Below the pieces are notes generated by a model. That model was not told the DNA's origin. It ran no database searches and saw only the letters and a list, made by a program, of their open reading frames with translations. Shown here piece after piece: positions 1 through 10,400 of a DNA stretch of 64,000 nt. Positions within the stretch are counted from its first letter, which is position 1; each line of letters opens with the position of its first letter. The stretch spans positions 81,001-145,000 of the forward strand of contig DATKUK010000142.1 of the NCBI GenBank assembly GCA_035530655.1, in the 5' to 3' direction. Both the position numbers and the translations under genes were made by a program. The DNA is from DATKUK01 sp035530655. GTDB taxonomy: Bacteria > Planctomycetota > Phycisphaerae > UBA1845 > DATKUK01.

Positions 1-2103
1 CCGCGATGGATCGCGCCGGGCGAGTTCGGCACATTTGACGTGCGATACGGGCCGAAGGATATAGTCAGCAGTCGCAGCTTCGGCAACGGCATCCTGGTTT
101 ATCAGCCCGATGTGACGCGCCAGACCGACGAGTACGAGGACGGCGTATTTGCCTGCGGGAACATCGTCACAACGGATGATGGCCTTGCCTGCAAGGAAGG
201 TGCGCCCGAGGCGTGGGCCATCTTTCGTTTCGAGCTGCCCTATGTGATCGCCGGCGACCCGCACAAGATCGAGGAGCCCAACACCACCACCGATGCCGCC
301 ACGCTGGCGATCGAGGGGACCGGACAGGTCGACGTATTGATCTCCACCGACAACGGCTGTACGTGGCAACCGACAGGGATCAAGGGCTTCGGTCGGTCCG
401 ACCTGAGCGGCTTCGTGGAGCGCCGCTACAGCTACCAACTGAAGTTTGCTTTGCACCCCGGCGCGGTATTGCGCCGATTCCGTGCGGAAACCTCGTTTCA
501 GTTGGCGACAACGTCGCTGCCGGCCCTGAAGAAAGGCGTCAATCGCATGACCTTCGGTCTCGGCGATGCTCCCTACGAGGTGATGACCTACGACCTGCCG
601 ACGTGGTCGACGCGCGAGCAGTTCGAGGCGGCCGTCTATCGCAGCGAGAACATCCGGTGGAGCAGCGAGTGGCCCATCGCCGTTTCGACCGAGAACACGC
701 AAAAGCCCGGTTACGTGATCTGTCGCTTGGATGCTCCGCCGGGCAAGCGCTTGCGCAGGGTTACCATCGATTTGGGCGGGTCGCTTCGATGGCAGCAGTG
801 GCCCGAGGATCATCTGCACCTTTCGGTGGCCGAGTCGAAGCCGACGAACTTCCGCCGGATCGGGTCGGTGCAAGGCGGGCCGTACTCCAGCCATTGGAAC
901 CGTCATCTCTACCGTGAAGTGGACCTGCCGCGATCGCAGGATGTGCGCACCCTTTACGTTCGTTTCGACATCTTCCGCAAGTTCCGCGCCGCCGTCAGTG
1001 CGTGCCGCTTCCGTCTCTTCTTCGAGGATCAACAGCCGCCAACGCCCAACGTGGGCGAGTTGGTGGTAACCCACGGCTGGCTCGAGGACGACCGGGTCAA
1101 AACATACCGCAAGACCGATCTGAAGCCGCCAGACACCTACGTCGTCCGGACGGGCGAGGGATTCCAGAGGCCGTTGTTTGTTTGCATGGAGGTGCCCGGC
1201 AGGTGCGGCAGCCTTGCGACGGACGACCCGCTTGGTCTGTCGGGCTACAAGCAACGGCCGCCGTCGTTCTATCCCCAAGGGGCCGCCGGTCACAGTAATG
1301 CCGAGGTTTTGCTCAAGCTGGATCGCGAGGGGCTGGCCGCCAGCGACACCATGGTCGACATACTGCTTCGCGGCGGGAACCGCAAAGTGGCCGACGAGGT
1401 GGCCAAGGTGCTGGGCTATCGTCCGGCCGAGAAGCTCCGCCCGCTGCTGGAGAGCCTGCGAAAGGAGCATCCCGACGATCCTCGCTGGCGTCGCGGGCTG
1501 GCTTTGCTGGACGAGCAAAAGGCGTTGTCGCGGTCGGCGTTCCTGAGCGAATACCTGCCGAGTTTGGCGCCCGACGAATACGGGTTCCGCTACATCCGCA
1601 AGATCGGTGAGGTGGGCACCGAGCAGGACATCGCACCTCTGGTGGCAGCCATCGAGAAGGTCGACGACCTTCGACTGAAGCTGGCGCTGGCCGGGGCGGC
1701 CATGACGCTGGGCGACGACGGGGCGGTAACCGCGGCGAGTCTCGTTAAGCGCACGCGGAGCGCGGAGCACCAGATCCCAGTCGACGTCGAGTTGATCAAT
1801 CGTCCCGCCTTCAGTGAGGCGGCGAGAGACCGCTTGTTGGCTGGCTTGGACAACTCGCGTGTTTATGTGCGATGGCAGTTGTTAACCGAGCTGGCCCGTC
1901 ATGCCGGCCCGGACAGTCCGCCGGCTGTGGACCAAGTCGCCGCCAAGGGATTGAAGGATGAGAGTCCGTGGCTGCGGCTGGCCGCTCTGGAGGTCTTGTG
2001 GAAGTGCGGCCGTGGAGATTTCCTCGTGCTAGAGGCGCTGAAGGACGAAAAAACCCGTTACCTGGCTGACGCCTACAGAGAATTTCTGAAACATTCGAAA
2101 TAA
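1..2103 (+). CDS. HEAT-repeat-like protein of unknown function, 5' partial
   Basis: The reading frame is open to the left edge, so the N-terminus lies outside the window. The GTG at 40 is just an internal in-frame codon. About 700 residues are visible. The first ~400 are beta-rich, with a segment like sialidase/BNR repeats (ISTDNGCTW near residue 115). The last ~200 are leucine/alanine-rich helical pairs typical of HEAT or PBS-lyase repeats (for example LRLAALEVLWKCGRG near the end). Secreted planctomycete proteins often join a sugar-binding-like front to a HEAT tail, but I recognise no enzyme motif. Function unknown; an exported scaffold or binding protein is a guess. The gene ends with TAA about 260 bases before the DoxX gene. 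Confidence 0.75.
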   Translation, partial: PRWIAPGEFGTFDVRYGPKDIVSSRSFGNGILVYQPDVTRQTDEYEDGVFACGNIVTTDDGLACKEGAPEAWAIFRFELPYVIAGDPHKIEEPNTTTDAATLAIEGTGQVDVLISTDNGCTWQPTGIKGFGRSDLSGFVERRYSYQLKFALHPGAVLRRFRAETSFQLATTSLPALKKGVNRMTFGLGDAPYEVMTYDLPTWSTREQFEAAVYRSENIRWSSEWPIAVSTENTQKPGYVICRLDAPPGKRLRRVTIDLGGSLRWQQWPEDHLHLSVAESKPTNFRRIGSVQGGPYSSHWNRHLYREVDLPRSQDVRTLYVRFDIFRKFRAAVSACRFRLFFEDQQPPTPNVGELVVTHGWLEDDRVKTYRKTDLKPPDTYVVRTGEGFQRPLFVCMEVPGRCGSLATDDPLGLSGYKQRPPSFYPQGAAGHSNAEVLLKLDREGLAASDTMVDILLRGGNRKVADEVAKVLGYRPAEKLRPLLESLRKEHPDDPRWRRGLALLDEQKALSRSAFLSEYLPSLAPDEYGFRYIRKIGEVGTEQDIAPLVAAIEKVDDLRLKLALAGAAMTLGDDGAVTAASLVKRTRSAEHQIPVDVELINRPAFSEAARDRLLAGLDNSRVYVRWQLLTELARHAGPDSPPAVDQVAAKGLKDESPWLRLAALEVLWKCGRGDFLVLEALKDEKTRYLADAYREFLKHSK

Positions 2104-2362
2104 CGCGAGCCTATGGAGGGCCGGAGAAATTGCCGGCGAGGATGCTCGGGTCGTGCGCGTCCACATCGGCGCTTGGCATAGAATGTTACGGAGTTTCCGA
2201 CCGCTCGACGGTACGGAATCCCTGCGAGGGCACGGCGATCGTGGGTTGGTCGCTGCCACATTGTCGCAACCGAGGTCGGTGTGCTTGGGGGTACCCGAGC
2301 CGGCCAACTCGTCGGCATAGTGCTGCCGTGTCGGCTACGGGGCCCGAGACAAGGAGAAACTC

Positions 2363-2881
2363 ATGCCCACACCGGTCGATTCACCCGCTGGCAGTACGGA
2401 CACAGTGGACAAAAGGTCCGACCGCCTGAGTTGGCCGCGGGCGGTGGTCGCGACCGACAGCAGTGCCGCGGGGTTGGTGCTGCGAGTCATGCTGGGGGTC
2501 GTAATGTTCCCTCACGGCGCGCAGAAGCTCCTGGGATGGTTCGGCGGCTATGGGTTCTCCGCTACGATGAATCACTTCACCGAGAACATGGGCATTCCCT
2601 GGGTCTTGGCCCTGTTGGCTGTCCTGGCCGAGTCGGTGGGGGCTGTCGCGCTGATTGTGGGGTTGCTGACACGGATCGCTGCGTTGGGCATCGGGGTCGT
2701 GATGACCGTGGCGATCGTGATGGTGCACTGGCAGAACGGCTTCTTCATGAACTGGCTCGGCAACAAGCAAGGCGAGGGATTTGAATACCACCTGCTGGCG
2801 CTGGCCATGGCAGCCGCACTGATCATTCGTGGCGGCGGACTGTGGTCGGTCGATCGGGCACTTGCAGGCAAGCCTACGTAG
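2363..2881 (+). CDS. DoxX family membrane protein
   Basis: This 172-residue integral membrane protein has the DoxX arrangement of four hydrophobic segments after a ~30-residue hydrophilic leader. It carries the family's early motif FPHGAQKLLGWFGG in the first loop and a polar loop with WQNGFFMNW before the last helix. A strong ribosome site (AAGGAG, 2351-2356) sits 6 bases before the ATG. DoxX proteins are inner-membrane proteins linked to redox and oxidative-stress functions, and the biochemical role of most bacterial members is unknown. Neighbours are unrelated, so it looks monocistronic. Family assignment is firm; function is not. Confidence 0.88.
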   Translation: MPTPVDSPAGSTDTVDKRSDRLSWPRAVVATDSSAAGLVLRVMLGVVMFPHGAQKLLGWFGGYGFSATMNHFTENMGIPWVLALLAVLAESVGAVALIVGLLTRIAALGIGVVMTVAIVMVHWQNGFFMNWLGNKQGEGFEYHLLALAMAAALIIRGGGLWSVDRALAGKPT

Positions 2882-2905
2882 CCGAGCGCCGAGGCGGCTG
2901 GCGCG

Positions 2906-3766
2906 CTAGTCGAGCAGCCCGAGGGGGTCGAGCGGGTTGGTCATGGGCAGATCCAACAGGTCGAAGTCGATGAAGGATGCAGGCAGGTCGCCACTCGTGC
3001 GAAGGACCTCGCCCAGCAGGACGAACGGCAAAAAGACCGAGGCGATCACCGCAGCCGCCACCACCGACACCGAAAGCATCACGGCTTCCATCACCTGAGT
3101 CATGACCGCAAGCACGGCATAGCCCACGAACGCGAACGTGGCCCCGAGCAGCAACGCCTGCAAGACGCCCCCCAGGGCCCGCCGCGCCTCGCTCGCTGGA
3201 AGTGTAGAACTTGTGGTGCGGGCGCTGGCGTCGGTCCACCATTTGGTCAGATCCACGCCGGTCAGCTCGCTCACCGTTTGGACAAGCTGTTCGGCCGTCG
3301 CATTCAGGTCGACGTCAAACAGGATCGTCTCGTGCGAGCCGTCCTGGGCAAAGAACAAATCAACGTGGCCGGTGAGTCGTTCGCTGCTTACCTGGTCATA
3401 CGTGAACTCGATCGTCGAGCCGTCGAACCCGCGGGCCAGCGTCGGCCGTCCCTGGTCCAGCACGATGACCGCCTCCTGGCCTTGTGCGTTGCGGAAGACC
3501 GCGCCGGCAATCTCCTCGATGCTTCCGTCGTCGCCGAATTGGCCGTACACGAAGACCGATTCACCGCTTGCCAGCTTCACGCCCCCGAGGACGTTGCTGT
3601 CGGTGTTGGTGTTGACCAGAAGTCCGAAGAGGCTATTGCCGTCGGCCGCGTCGCCGCCGACAAGCTGGACGGTCTGGCAGCCGAACGGGGCGATGATCAG
3701 GCTGACGCTCGCCAGCGCCACCATCCACTGGCGCCAGAGTGCTGTTGGTCTGTGAGCATACACCAT
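2906..3766 (-). CDS. Hypothetical exported or membrane protein
   Basis: The 286-residue product starts with a basic stretch and hydrophobic segment (residues 15-29) followed by Cys30. This could be a signal peptide or lipoprotein signal, but the -3 position is proline, a poor lipobox. A beta-rich middle contains GESVFVYGQFGDDGS. Residues ~195-250 are strongly hydrophobic and probably form one or two membrane helices. A GGAGGG ribosome site lies 9 bases before the ATG. A weak candidate promoter on this strand is TATACT at 3859-3864. The gene is convergent with the DoxX gene and divergent from the BlaI operon. No family recognised. Confidence 0.7.
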   Translation of the reverse strand: MVYAHRPTALWRQWMVALASVSLIIAPFGCQTVQLVGGDAADGNSLFGLLVNTNTDSNVLGGVKLASGESVFVYGQFGDDGSIEEIAGAVFRNAQGQEAVIVLDQGRPTLARGFDGSTIEFTYDQVSSERLTGHVDLFFAQDGSHETILFDVDLNATAEQLVQTVSELTGVDLTKWWTDASARTTSSTLPASEARRALGGVLQALLLGATFAFVGYAVLAVMTQVMEAVMLSVSVVAAAVIASVFLPFVLLGEVLRTSGDLPASFIDFDLLDLPMTNPLDPLGLLD

Positions 3767-3926
3767 GGTCGCAACCCTCCATGCGGGCAGTCCAGGCAGG
3801 TCTGACGCGGATGCTTCGCCGCTGCTGCACCGGACCCCAATCCCACCGGGCAGGCGACAGTATAGCCCGCTTGGGTGCTTTGGCTAAGCGCCGTCCTCCA
3901 CTGCCTCGCCGATGGTACGTGCGTCT

Positions 3927-3959
3927 GCCGTAAGCCTTTTGCTTACAGCTTGTTACGGC
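3927..3959. repeat. Nested inverted repeats upstream of the BlaI operon
   Basis: GTAAGC-CTTTT-GCTTAC (3930-3946) lies inside a longer pair, GCCGTAA (3927-3933) and TTACGGC (3953-3959). The two pairings are mutually exclusive as hairpins. They sit about 55 bases upstream of the BlaI -35 element, in the 322-base stretch between the divergent genes. They could be a second regulator site or a terminator for an upstream transcript. Apart from this, the promoter/operator and a weak minus-strand TATACT, I see nothing in 3767-4088. Confidence 0.35.
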
Positions 3960-4011
3960 GCCACGATCGCCGAGGCGGCCCGTAGCGGTCCGCTTTCTTG
4001 GGTAGAGGGAT

Positions 4012-4039
4012 TTGACAGGGCGGAAACCTGTGGTATATT
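4012..4039 (+). promoter_or_regulatory. Sigma70-type promoter of the BlaI/M56 operon
   Basis: TTGACA (4012-4017), a 16-base spacer and TATATT (4034-4039) form a near-consensus promoter about 50 bases upstream of the BlaI GTG. The -10 box overlaps the dyad at 4036-4055, which is the expected layout for autorepression. Confidence 0.75.
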
Positions 4040-4055
4040 CTAATTCGATAGAATA
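4036..4055. promoter_or_regulatory. Dyad operator, probable BlaI binding site
   Basis: A perfect inverted repeat, TATTCTA-N6-TAGAATA, has 7-base arms and covers the -10 box and transcription start. BlaI/MecI repressors bind dyads at their own promoters as dimers. The arms here lack the TACA/TGTA core known from Staphylococcus and Bacillus sites, so assignment to this repressor rests on position and symmetry. Confidence 0.65.
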
Positions 4056-4088
4056 AATTGGTCGTACATCTCACAAGGGAGCAAAACA

Positions 4089-4481
4089 GTGGCCAGGCCA
4101 GCCAGCGATCAGCCCACCGATGGCGAACTGGAGATCCTCAAAATCCTCTGGGAAACCGGACCCGCCGAGCTGCGTCAGGTTTGCAGCGAGCTTCGCAAGC
4201 AGCGCCCCGTGGCGACCACTACGGCAGCGACCATGCTGCAGGTCATGCTCGGCAAGGGCCTGGTCAAGCGCAGCCGGGGCGAGCGTCAGTATGTCTGGTC
4301 GGCTGCGCGGGGCGAGAAGGTTACAACCAGGCGGATGCTCCGCAGTTTTGTCGACCGCGTGTTCGACGGATCGGCCGAGCTGCTGATGGTTCACCTGCTT
4401 GAGGACGGCCAGTTGAGCGAGCGGGATCGCGAAGAGATTCGACGTATGCTCGAATCGCGGCAGAAACGCGACAAACGCTGA
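4089..4481 (+). CDS. BlaI/MecI/CopY family transcriptional repressor
   Basis: This 130-residue winged-helix protein has the BlaI hallmarks. It begins with PTDGELEILKILWE, carries a recognition-helix region TTTAATMLQVMLGKGLVKR, and has a wing ending RQYVWSA. The C-terminal helical dimer half is where proteolysis inactivates family members. The start is GTG, with AAGGGAG 8 bases upstream. It is followed after 15 bases by an M56 peptidase, the classical BlaI-BlaR1 partner that cleaves the repressor on receiving a signal. The dyad over its own promoter indicates autoregulation. No beta-lactamase or penicillin-binding-protein gene is nearby, so a role in antibiotic resistance is not supported. Confidence 0.92.
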   Translation: MARPASDQPTDGELEILKILWETGPAELRQVCSELRKQRPVATTTAATMLQVMLGKGLVKRSRGERQYVWSAARGEKVTTRRMLRSFVDRVFDGSAELLMVHLLEDGQLSERDREEIRRMLESRQKRDKR

Positions 4482-4496
4482 ATGGGGAGCACAACA

Positions 4497-7400
4497 ATGG
4501 GTGCGGGATTGATGGAGTCGCCGTACTGGATCGCCGCCGGCTGGACGATGTTGCACTTTCTGTGGGTCGGGTGCGTCATCGGTCTGCTGGCGGCGATCTT
4601 GCGACGGCTGGTAAGGTCGGCATCGCCAAACGTGCGCTACTTCACCGCGCTGATTTGTCTGGCGGTGCTGGCGGCGTCACCGGCAGTGATCGCCGCGTGG
4701 GTCTTCGAATCACCTCAGCATGTTGTTGCGGGAAGCGATGCGGTCGCGCTCGACTTGCCGCCGCAACCTGTGCCGATGCCTACCACTCCGCTTGAGATAG
4801 ACCAGTTGGCGTTCGTCGCGCCGCTGCAAGTAGCGGTGAGTCGCGCCGATACGGAAGACGACCTCGGCAGCTACGGGGCGTCCTTTGCGGTGGCTGCAAC
4901 CTATCTGCCCTGGTTCTGGCTGACCGGCTCGGCCGTTACGTTTGGCTTGCTGCTGCTGGGTCTGGCGGGGGCCGATCGCATGCGGCGAGTGAGCCAGCCC
5001 ATCGACGGCGGCGACGTGGCGGCCGCGTGTCGGCGGCTCCAAGCGGTGCTGCGCATCGGGCGAAGTGTGGCCCTTAAGGCGTGCGACCGCATCGTCGCAC
5101 CGGTGGTGGTCGGGGTGATCCGCCCGGCGATCCTCCTGCCGGCGGCGGCGCTGGCTCACCTGACGAGCGAGCAACTCGAGATGATCCTGTTGCACGAGCT
5201 GGCCCACATCCGCCGGTGGGACAACCTGGTAAATCTGCTTCAGCGTGTCATCGAGTCGGTGCTGTTCTTTCACCCAGTGGTGTGGCTGGTATCGCGCCGG
5301 GTGCGTCTGGAGCGCGAGCACTGCTGCGACGAACTGGTGGTCCGCCATGCGGGCGGGCGGCAGGCTTACGCCGAGTTGCTGGCAAACGTCGCGGCACCAG
5401 GATGGATTACCGCCCGCGCCGCCGTCGCCATGGGCGAAAGCAGGCTTGTTGCCCGGATTCGCAACATCTTGCAGTTGGCCGACCATTCGGCGCGTCTTTC
5501 GCGCAAGGGGGCGGGGGTCCTCGTAGTTGCGGCTCTTGCGATCTCCCTTGGGCTGCTGCTGAACGTCCAGGCGGGCCCGGAAACCAGTGTCGATAACGTG
5601 AATCTGGTTTTTGAGAAGCTCCCGGCGGAGCAGGCGGACTTCCACTGCATGCAGGGCATGGGCCTGCCGCAGCAGGAGGTCGAGAAGCCCGAGTTCTGTC
5701 GGTCGGAGCGTCCGCTGCTTTGGCACCGGCCGACGGGCGGGATAGTCGCGGCGATGCTGTTCGACGAATCGGCCGGGACGGGCACCGGCTACGACACACT
5801 GTACGTGGACTTCGACGGTGACGGCGAGTATCTCGACGATGCGGTGTACAAGTCGACGCCGTGCGATGGGCGCGCTCTGGACGGGGGGGCCGTGGGCGCA
5901 TACTTCGAGAATGTCCACGTCGTCCGCAACCGCGAACGCAATCGCTTTGTCCACGTCCAGGCATTCCTCGAAGCGTTTGGTCCGATTGGTGACCCTTCGG
6001 CGCGTTACAACTTGGTGATGATCCCTCAGCGGTGGGCCGTGGGCCGGGTGACCGTCGCCGGGCGGTCGCTGCCGGCGGCCTTGATCGACCGGAACTGGAA
6101 CGACCAGGTGGTCGACATGGCCGGACTGAACTTGAAGGAGCACCCCGACCGCTTTCCGCGTGGCGACTATCTGGTGCTGGCGATCGAGGGCGAGCAACGA
6201 TTGATACCTGGTCGCAACAGTCTGGGCGGCGGCGGGTCGGCCCGGGGGATTCTGACTCGGCATCTGGTGCTCAACTCAGGGGTTTATGAGGTCAAGGCAG
6301 AGCAGACAGCCGGGGGGGTAAAGATGGAATTCGTACCGTTACAGGTGCCGACCGGCACGCTGGATTTGCCCTCGTTTCCCGCTGATGACCGACTGCTGCT
6401 AATCGGAACTCATACGTGCGTGATGCTCAGCGCTCCCGGCAGTGAGGTTGTGGTACCGGCCGATACCTACCGTCCCGGCGTTGGCAAGGAGATCGTTACG
6501 GTCGAAGCGGGCAAGCGGGCAACGCTTCAGTTCGACGCCGTCCCCATGGCCTTGGAGGCGGCACAGGCGAGTGGGCCGCCAGCGGCTGCGCTCACCGGCC
6601 GCGTGCTGGATCAGCAGGGCCGTCCGATCGCTGGCGCGTCGGTTACCGTCGGGGTGGACCCGTTTCACCCGGAGTACGGCATCTCGCTGACCGATTCACA
6701 AGGACGCTTTCAACTGGCGAACGTCAAGCCGGGCACGGTGGTGCTGACTGCCCAAGCCAGCGGCCACGGGCCGGACCTGAGGCGGGTAGAGGCCGCCGAG
6801 GGTATGCAGCCGGTGGAGTTCCGGCTGGGGCCGAGTTTCACGACTCGCGGCCGGGTGGTCGACCGCAGAGGTGAACCGGTAGCCGGGGCCACTGTCAGCG
6901 CGGACACGTGGCGGGGCTACCGTTCGCTGTCGGTGCGGATGACGACGGATGCCGGCGGGCGCTTCGAGTGGACCAGCGCGCCAGCGGATGAGGTGGCGTT
7001 CAGTATCTCGAAGAAGGACTACATCTACGTGTTCAATTGGCCGCTGTCACCGTCGGACGAGGAACACGTGATCGTGTTGAGCCCGCCGCTGCGCGTCCGT
7101 GGAAAGGTCCGGGACGGGCAGACCGGCGAGCTAGTCGATGAGTTCACGGCCATCCCCGGTATTCGGTTTGAACATGGGAATCGATCGCACTGGGAGCGTC
7201 GCGATGCAGTGGAGTGCACCGGCGGTGAGTACGCGTTGGAGTTCCAAAGCTCGTACCCGGGCCACGTGATACGCATTGAGGCGAGGGGCTACAGGCCCGG
7301 CGAGTCCCGGGAGTTCACGGACGACGAGGGCCAGCAGGTGTACGACTTCGAGCTCGAGAGAGGAACCGGGCCGAGCGCTACAGTTCATCTGCCCGACGGC

Positions 7401-10400
7401 ACGCCGGCTGCCGGGGCGGAGGTCGCGCTGGTGATCCCGCCGACAATGTTGTTCGTCACCAATGGCGCCGTCTCACAAGGCGCGCAGGTGACCGTGGCGA
7501 CGGACGCCGAAGGCCGGTTCTCGTTCCTGCCGCAGACGGGCCCTTACGCGGTGGTGGTAGTACATGAGGGCGGCGTCGCGCAGTTGTCGGGCGAGCAATT
7601 GGCCGAGTCGCCGGAGATAACGTTGGAGCCGTGGGGCCGCGTCGAGGGAACCCTGCGCATTGGCGGCAGGGCCGGAGCCGACGAGAAAATCGTCCTTTAC
7701 CTCAGGAGGATGGGCCCGATCGATTCCGGAGAACCGAGGATCGAATTCCACAACAGGACGACAGCCGACGCGGAAGGGCGTTTCGTGATGGAGCGGGTCA
7801 AGCCGGGCGAGGCGCGGGTGGCCCGCTCGATCACGGTGCTTGACGACGGACAGTCGGTGCGGTCGACGTATGCGCACCAAGTCGGGGTCGATGTGGTGCC
7901 AGGCCAGACCGCGACGGTTGCGCTGGGCGGGACCGGAAGACCAGTGATCGGCCGGGGCGTCGCACCGCAGGGCTACAACGGGGCTGTCGAATGGGCGTAC
8001 AGCAGGGGCGACATCACTAGCAAGATGCAAATGCCGAGCGATGTGCCGGGTCCAAAGACGCCCGATGACTGGGACCAGATGGACCCGCAGCAGCAGCGCC
8101 AGTGGTATCAGAAGTGGCAGCAGTCGCCAGAGGGCAAGGCGTACGAGGATGCGACTGAACAAGCCCGGCGCCAGCGCCGGCGCTATAGCTTCACGCTGGG
8201 ACGTGACGGCTCGTTCCGGGCTGAGGACATTGCCGCGGGCACGTACATCCTGCGGATCGACGTGGAGCAACCGCCGAAGGGAGGGAGAGTCGAGCGCGAC
8301 GAGGTAATCGGATCGATCTCGCGGGAATTCGTCGTACCTGAGATGCCCGGCGGGCGGAGCGATGAGCCGCTGGACCTGGGCACACTTACTCTGACGGTTA
8401 GCGGGCGGCTGAAGGTGGGCGACGCGGCTCCGGCGTTCGAGGTCAAGACGCTCGACGGTGGGTCGATCAAGCTGGCCGACTTTCGCGGCAAATACGTGCT
8501 GCTGGACTTCTGGGCCGTCTGGTGCGGACCGTGCCGCGCCGAGACTCCAAACCTCAAGGCCGTCTGGGACGCGTTCGGTAAGGACGATCGTTTCGTCATG
8601 ATCGGCCTGAGCCTGGACAAGGACCCCGACACGCCGCGCAAGTACGCGGCCGAGCACGACCTGAAGTGGGTTCAGGGGTTCCTGGGCGAATGGTCGAAGA
8701 CCGACGTGCCAGCGCAATATGGGGTACGGGGTATTCCGTCGACTTTCCTGATCGACCCCGATGGCAAGATCATTGCCAAGGACCTGCGCGGGCAGCAGAT
8801 CAAGGCCGCGGTACAACGCGCACTCGGCGTTTCCACCGCGGCCGCGGAGCCGGGCCAAACCAGTAAAGCTCTATCGGACAGATCGGCCAGTGCTGCGAAT
8901 TTGCGGCGCATCGGCCAGGCCTGCTACATCTACGCAGTCGACCACAATGACCGTTTCCCCCCGAACTGGCAGGCCCTGCTCGATTTGGCCTTCATAGTAC
9001 CCAAGCAGCTTCATGCCCCGCACGACCCAACGGATGACATTTCTTACGTCTACGTCCCCGGTCAGGGCACCAATACCGATCCGAGAAACATCCTCGCGTA
9101 CGAGCGCCCCGACATCGACAAGGACGGGGTCAACGTGTTGTTCATCCCCGGGTTGGTCAAGTTCCTGTCGACCCAAGAGTTCGAGAAGGCGTTGGAGGAG
9201 ACCAGGCGGCGTCCGAGCCGGTACGGCGCCGGCGCGGGCCCGCCCGAGGCGCCACGCCAAAAAGAGCCGACCGCAACGAACGTTGCCGAGGAGTTTTTCA
9301 GGGCGATGGCTGAGGGGGATCGTAGCGCATTAGAGCCTCTCGTTGCCCCGTCTGCGCGAGAGGGGTTCCTGGAGGATCTGTCTCGACTCAAGGACGAGGA
9401 ACGCGACTGGATTCGGCAACTGGGCGTGCATCGTCTGATTGGCCGGGGCCCACATGCCATGGTAGTGACGCGTCGTCCCTACCTGCCGCCACCCGGGGAC
9501 CGCCAGAACGTGATGCTGGTCCGCCTGGGCCGCTATCAAGACAAATGGGTCATCAACAAGTTCCAGCCTTGCCCGGTGGACCAGATCGATAAACGCATCG
9601 AGGAATTCGAGGCTTGGGCGTCACGTCAAGCCGGCGCGCCCTGGCAGTTACACTTCATTGAGGGGACGGTTTGGGACAGTATCCCCGTCGCCTCGGATGA
9701 GGCCTGGGACAAGCTGGGCGCTTCTTCGGACGCGGGATTCCACGGGGAATGCGACCAGAATTTCAAGGATCTTTTCATCCCGGCGGGAGTGAAGGTTGCT
9801 CTGGTTGGCGATTCGCTCGCGAGAGAAACCGGGACGAATGAGAGGGGCGGGTTCGCTCTCGCCGACTTGCCCGAGGGATCCTATGAACTCATCGCGACCC
9901 TGTCGGCTCATGCGTTCACGCCTGAGGACTCCACGAAACGGGTCGTCCGAAAGCGGATCACGGTGCCGAGCGATCAGCCGATCACGATGATGTTTGACTG
10001 GCCCCCCATCACGCTTAAGGGGTGCGTCACGGATGCAAGCGGCAAGCCTGTTGCGGGCGCGCGAGTCAGGGGCGAGCCGGTTCCCATACCCGAGGAGGCG
10101 GATGCCAAGCGACTACTCCAGGTCCCTATCACGGTTCTGACGGACGCTGATGGCGTCTATGTCATGCCAGGAGTCAGACCTTTGGGAAGTACCTGGCGCG
10201 CTGCGGGTTATCTGAACGGAGGGGATCTTGCAGCTCTCGAGATCCACGTCGAAGCCGATGGCTTTGTGCAACCAAAGGACAGTGTTCCGCGAGTGCCCCT
10301 TATCTGCGAGCAACAGCTTCGGCCGGCGCGGCGCATGTGGAAGGCTCTCCAGCAGTTGGCAATGAGGCATGGCGATCAACATGACAGAGAGGAATGGAAA

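Noticed and set aside
4710..6263. 517-codon frame antisense to the M56 gene
   Set aside because: No ribosome site, Gln/His/Arg-rich composition and no family features, while the plus strand carries the intact zinc peptidase.
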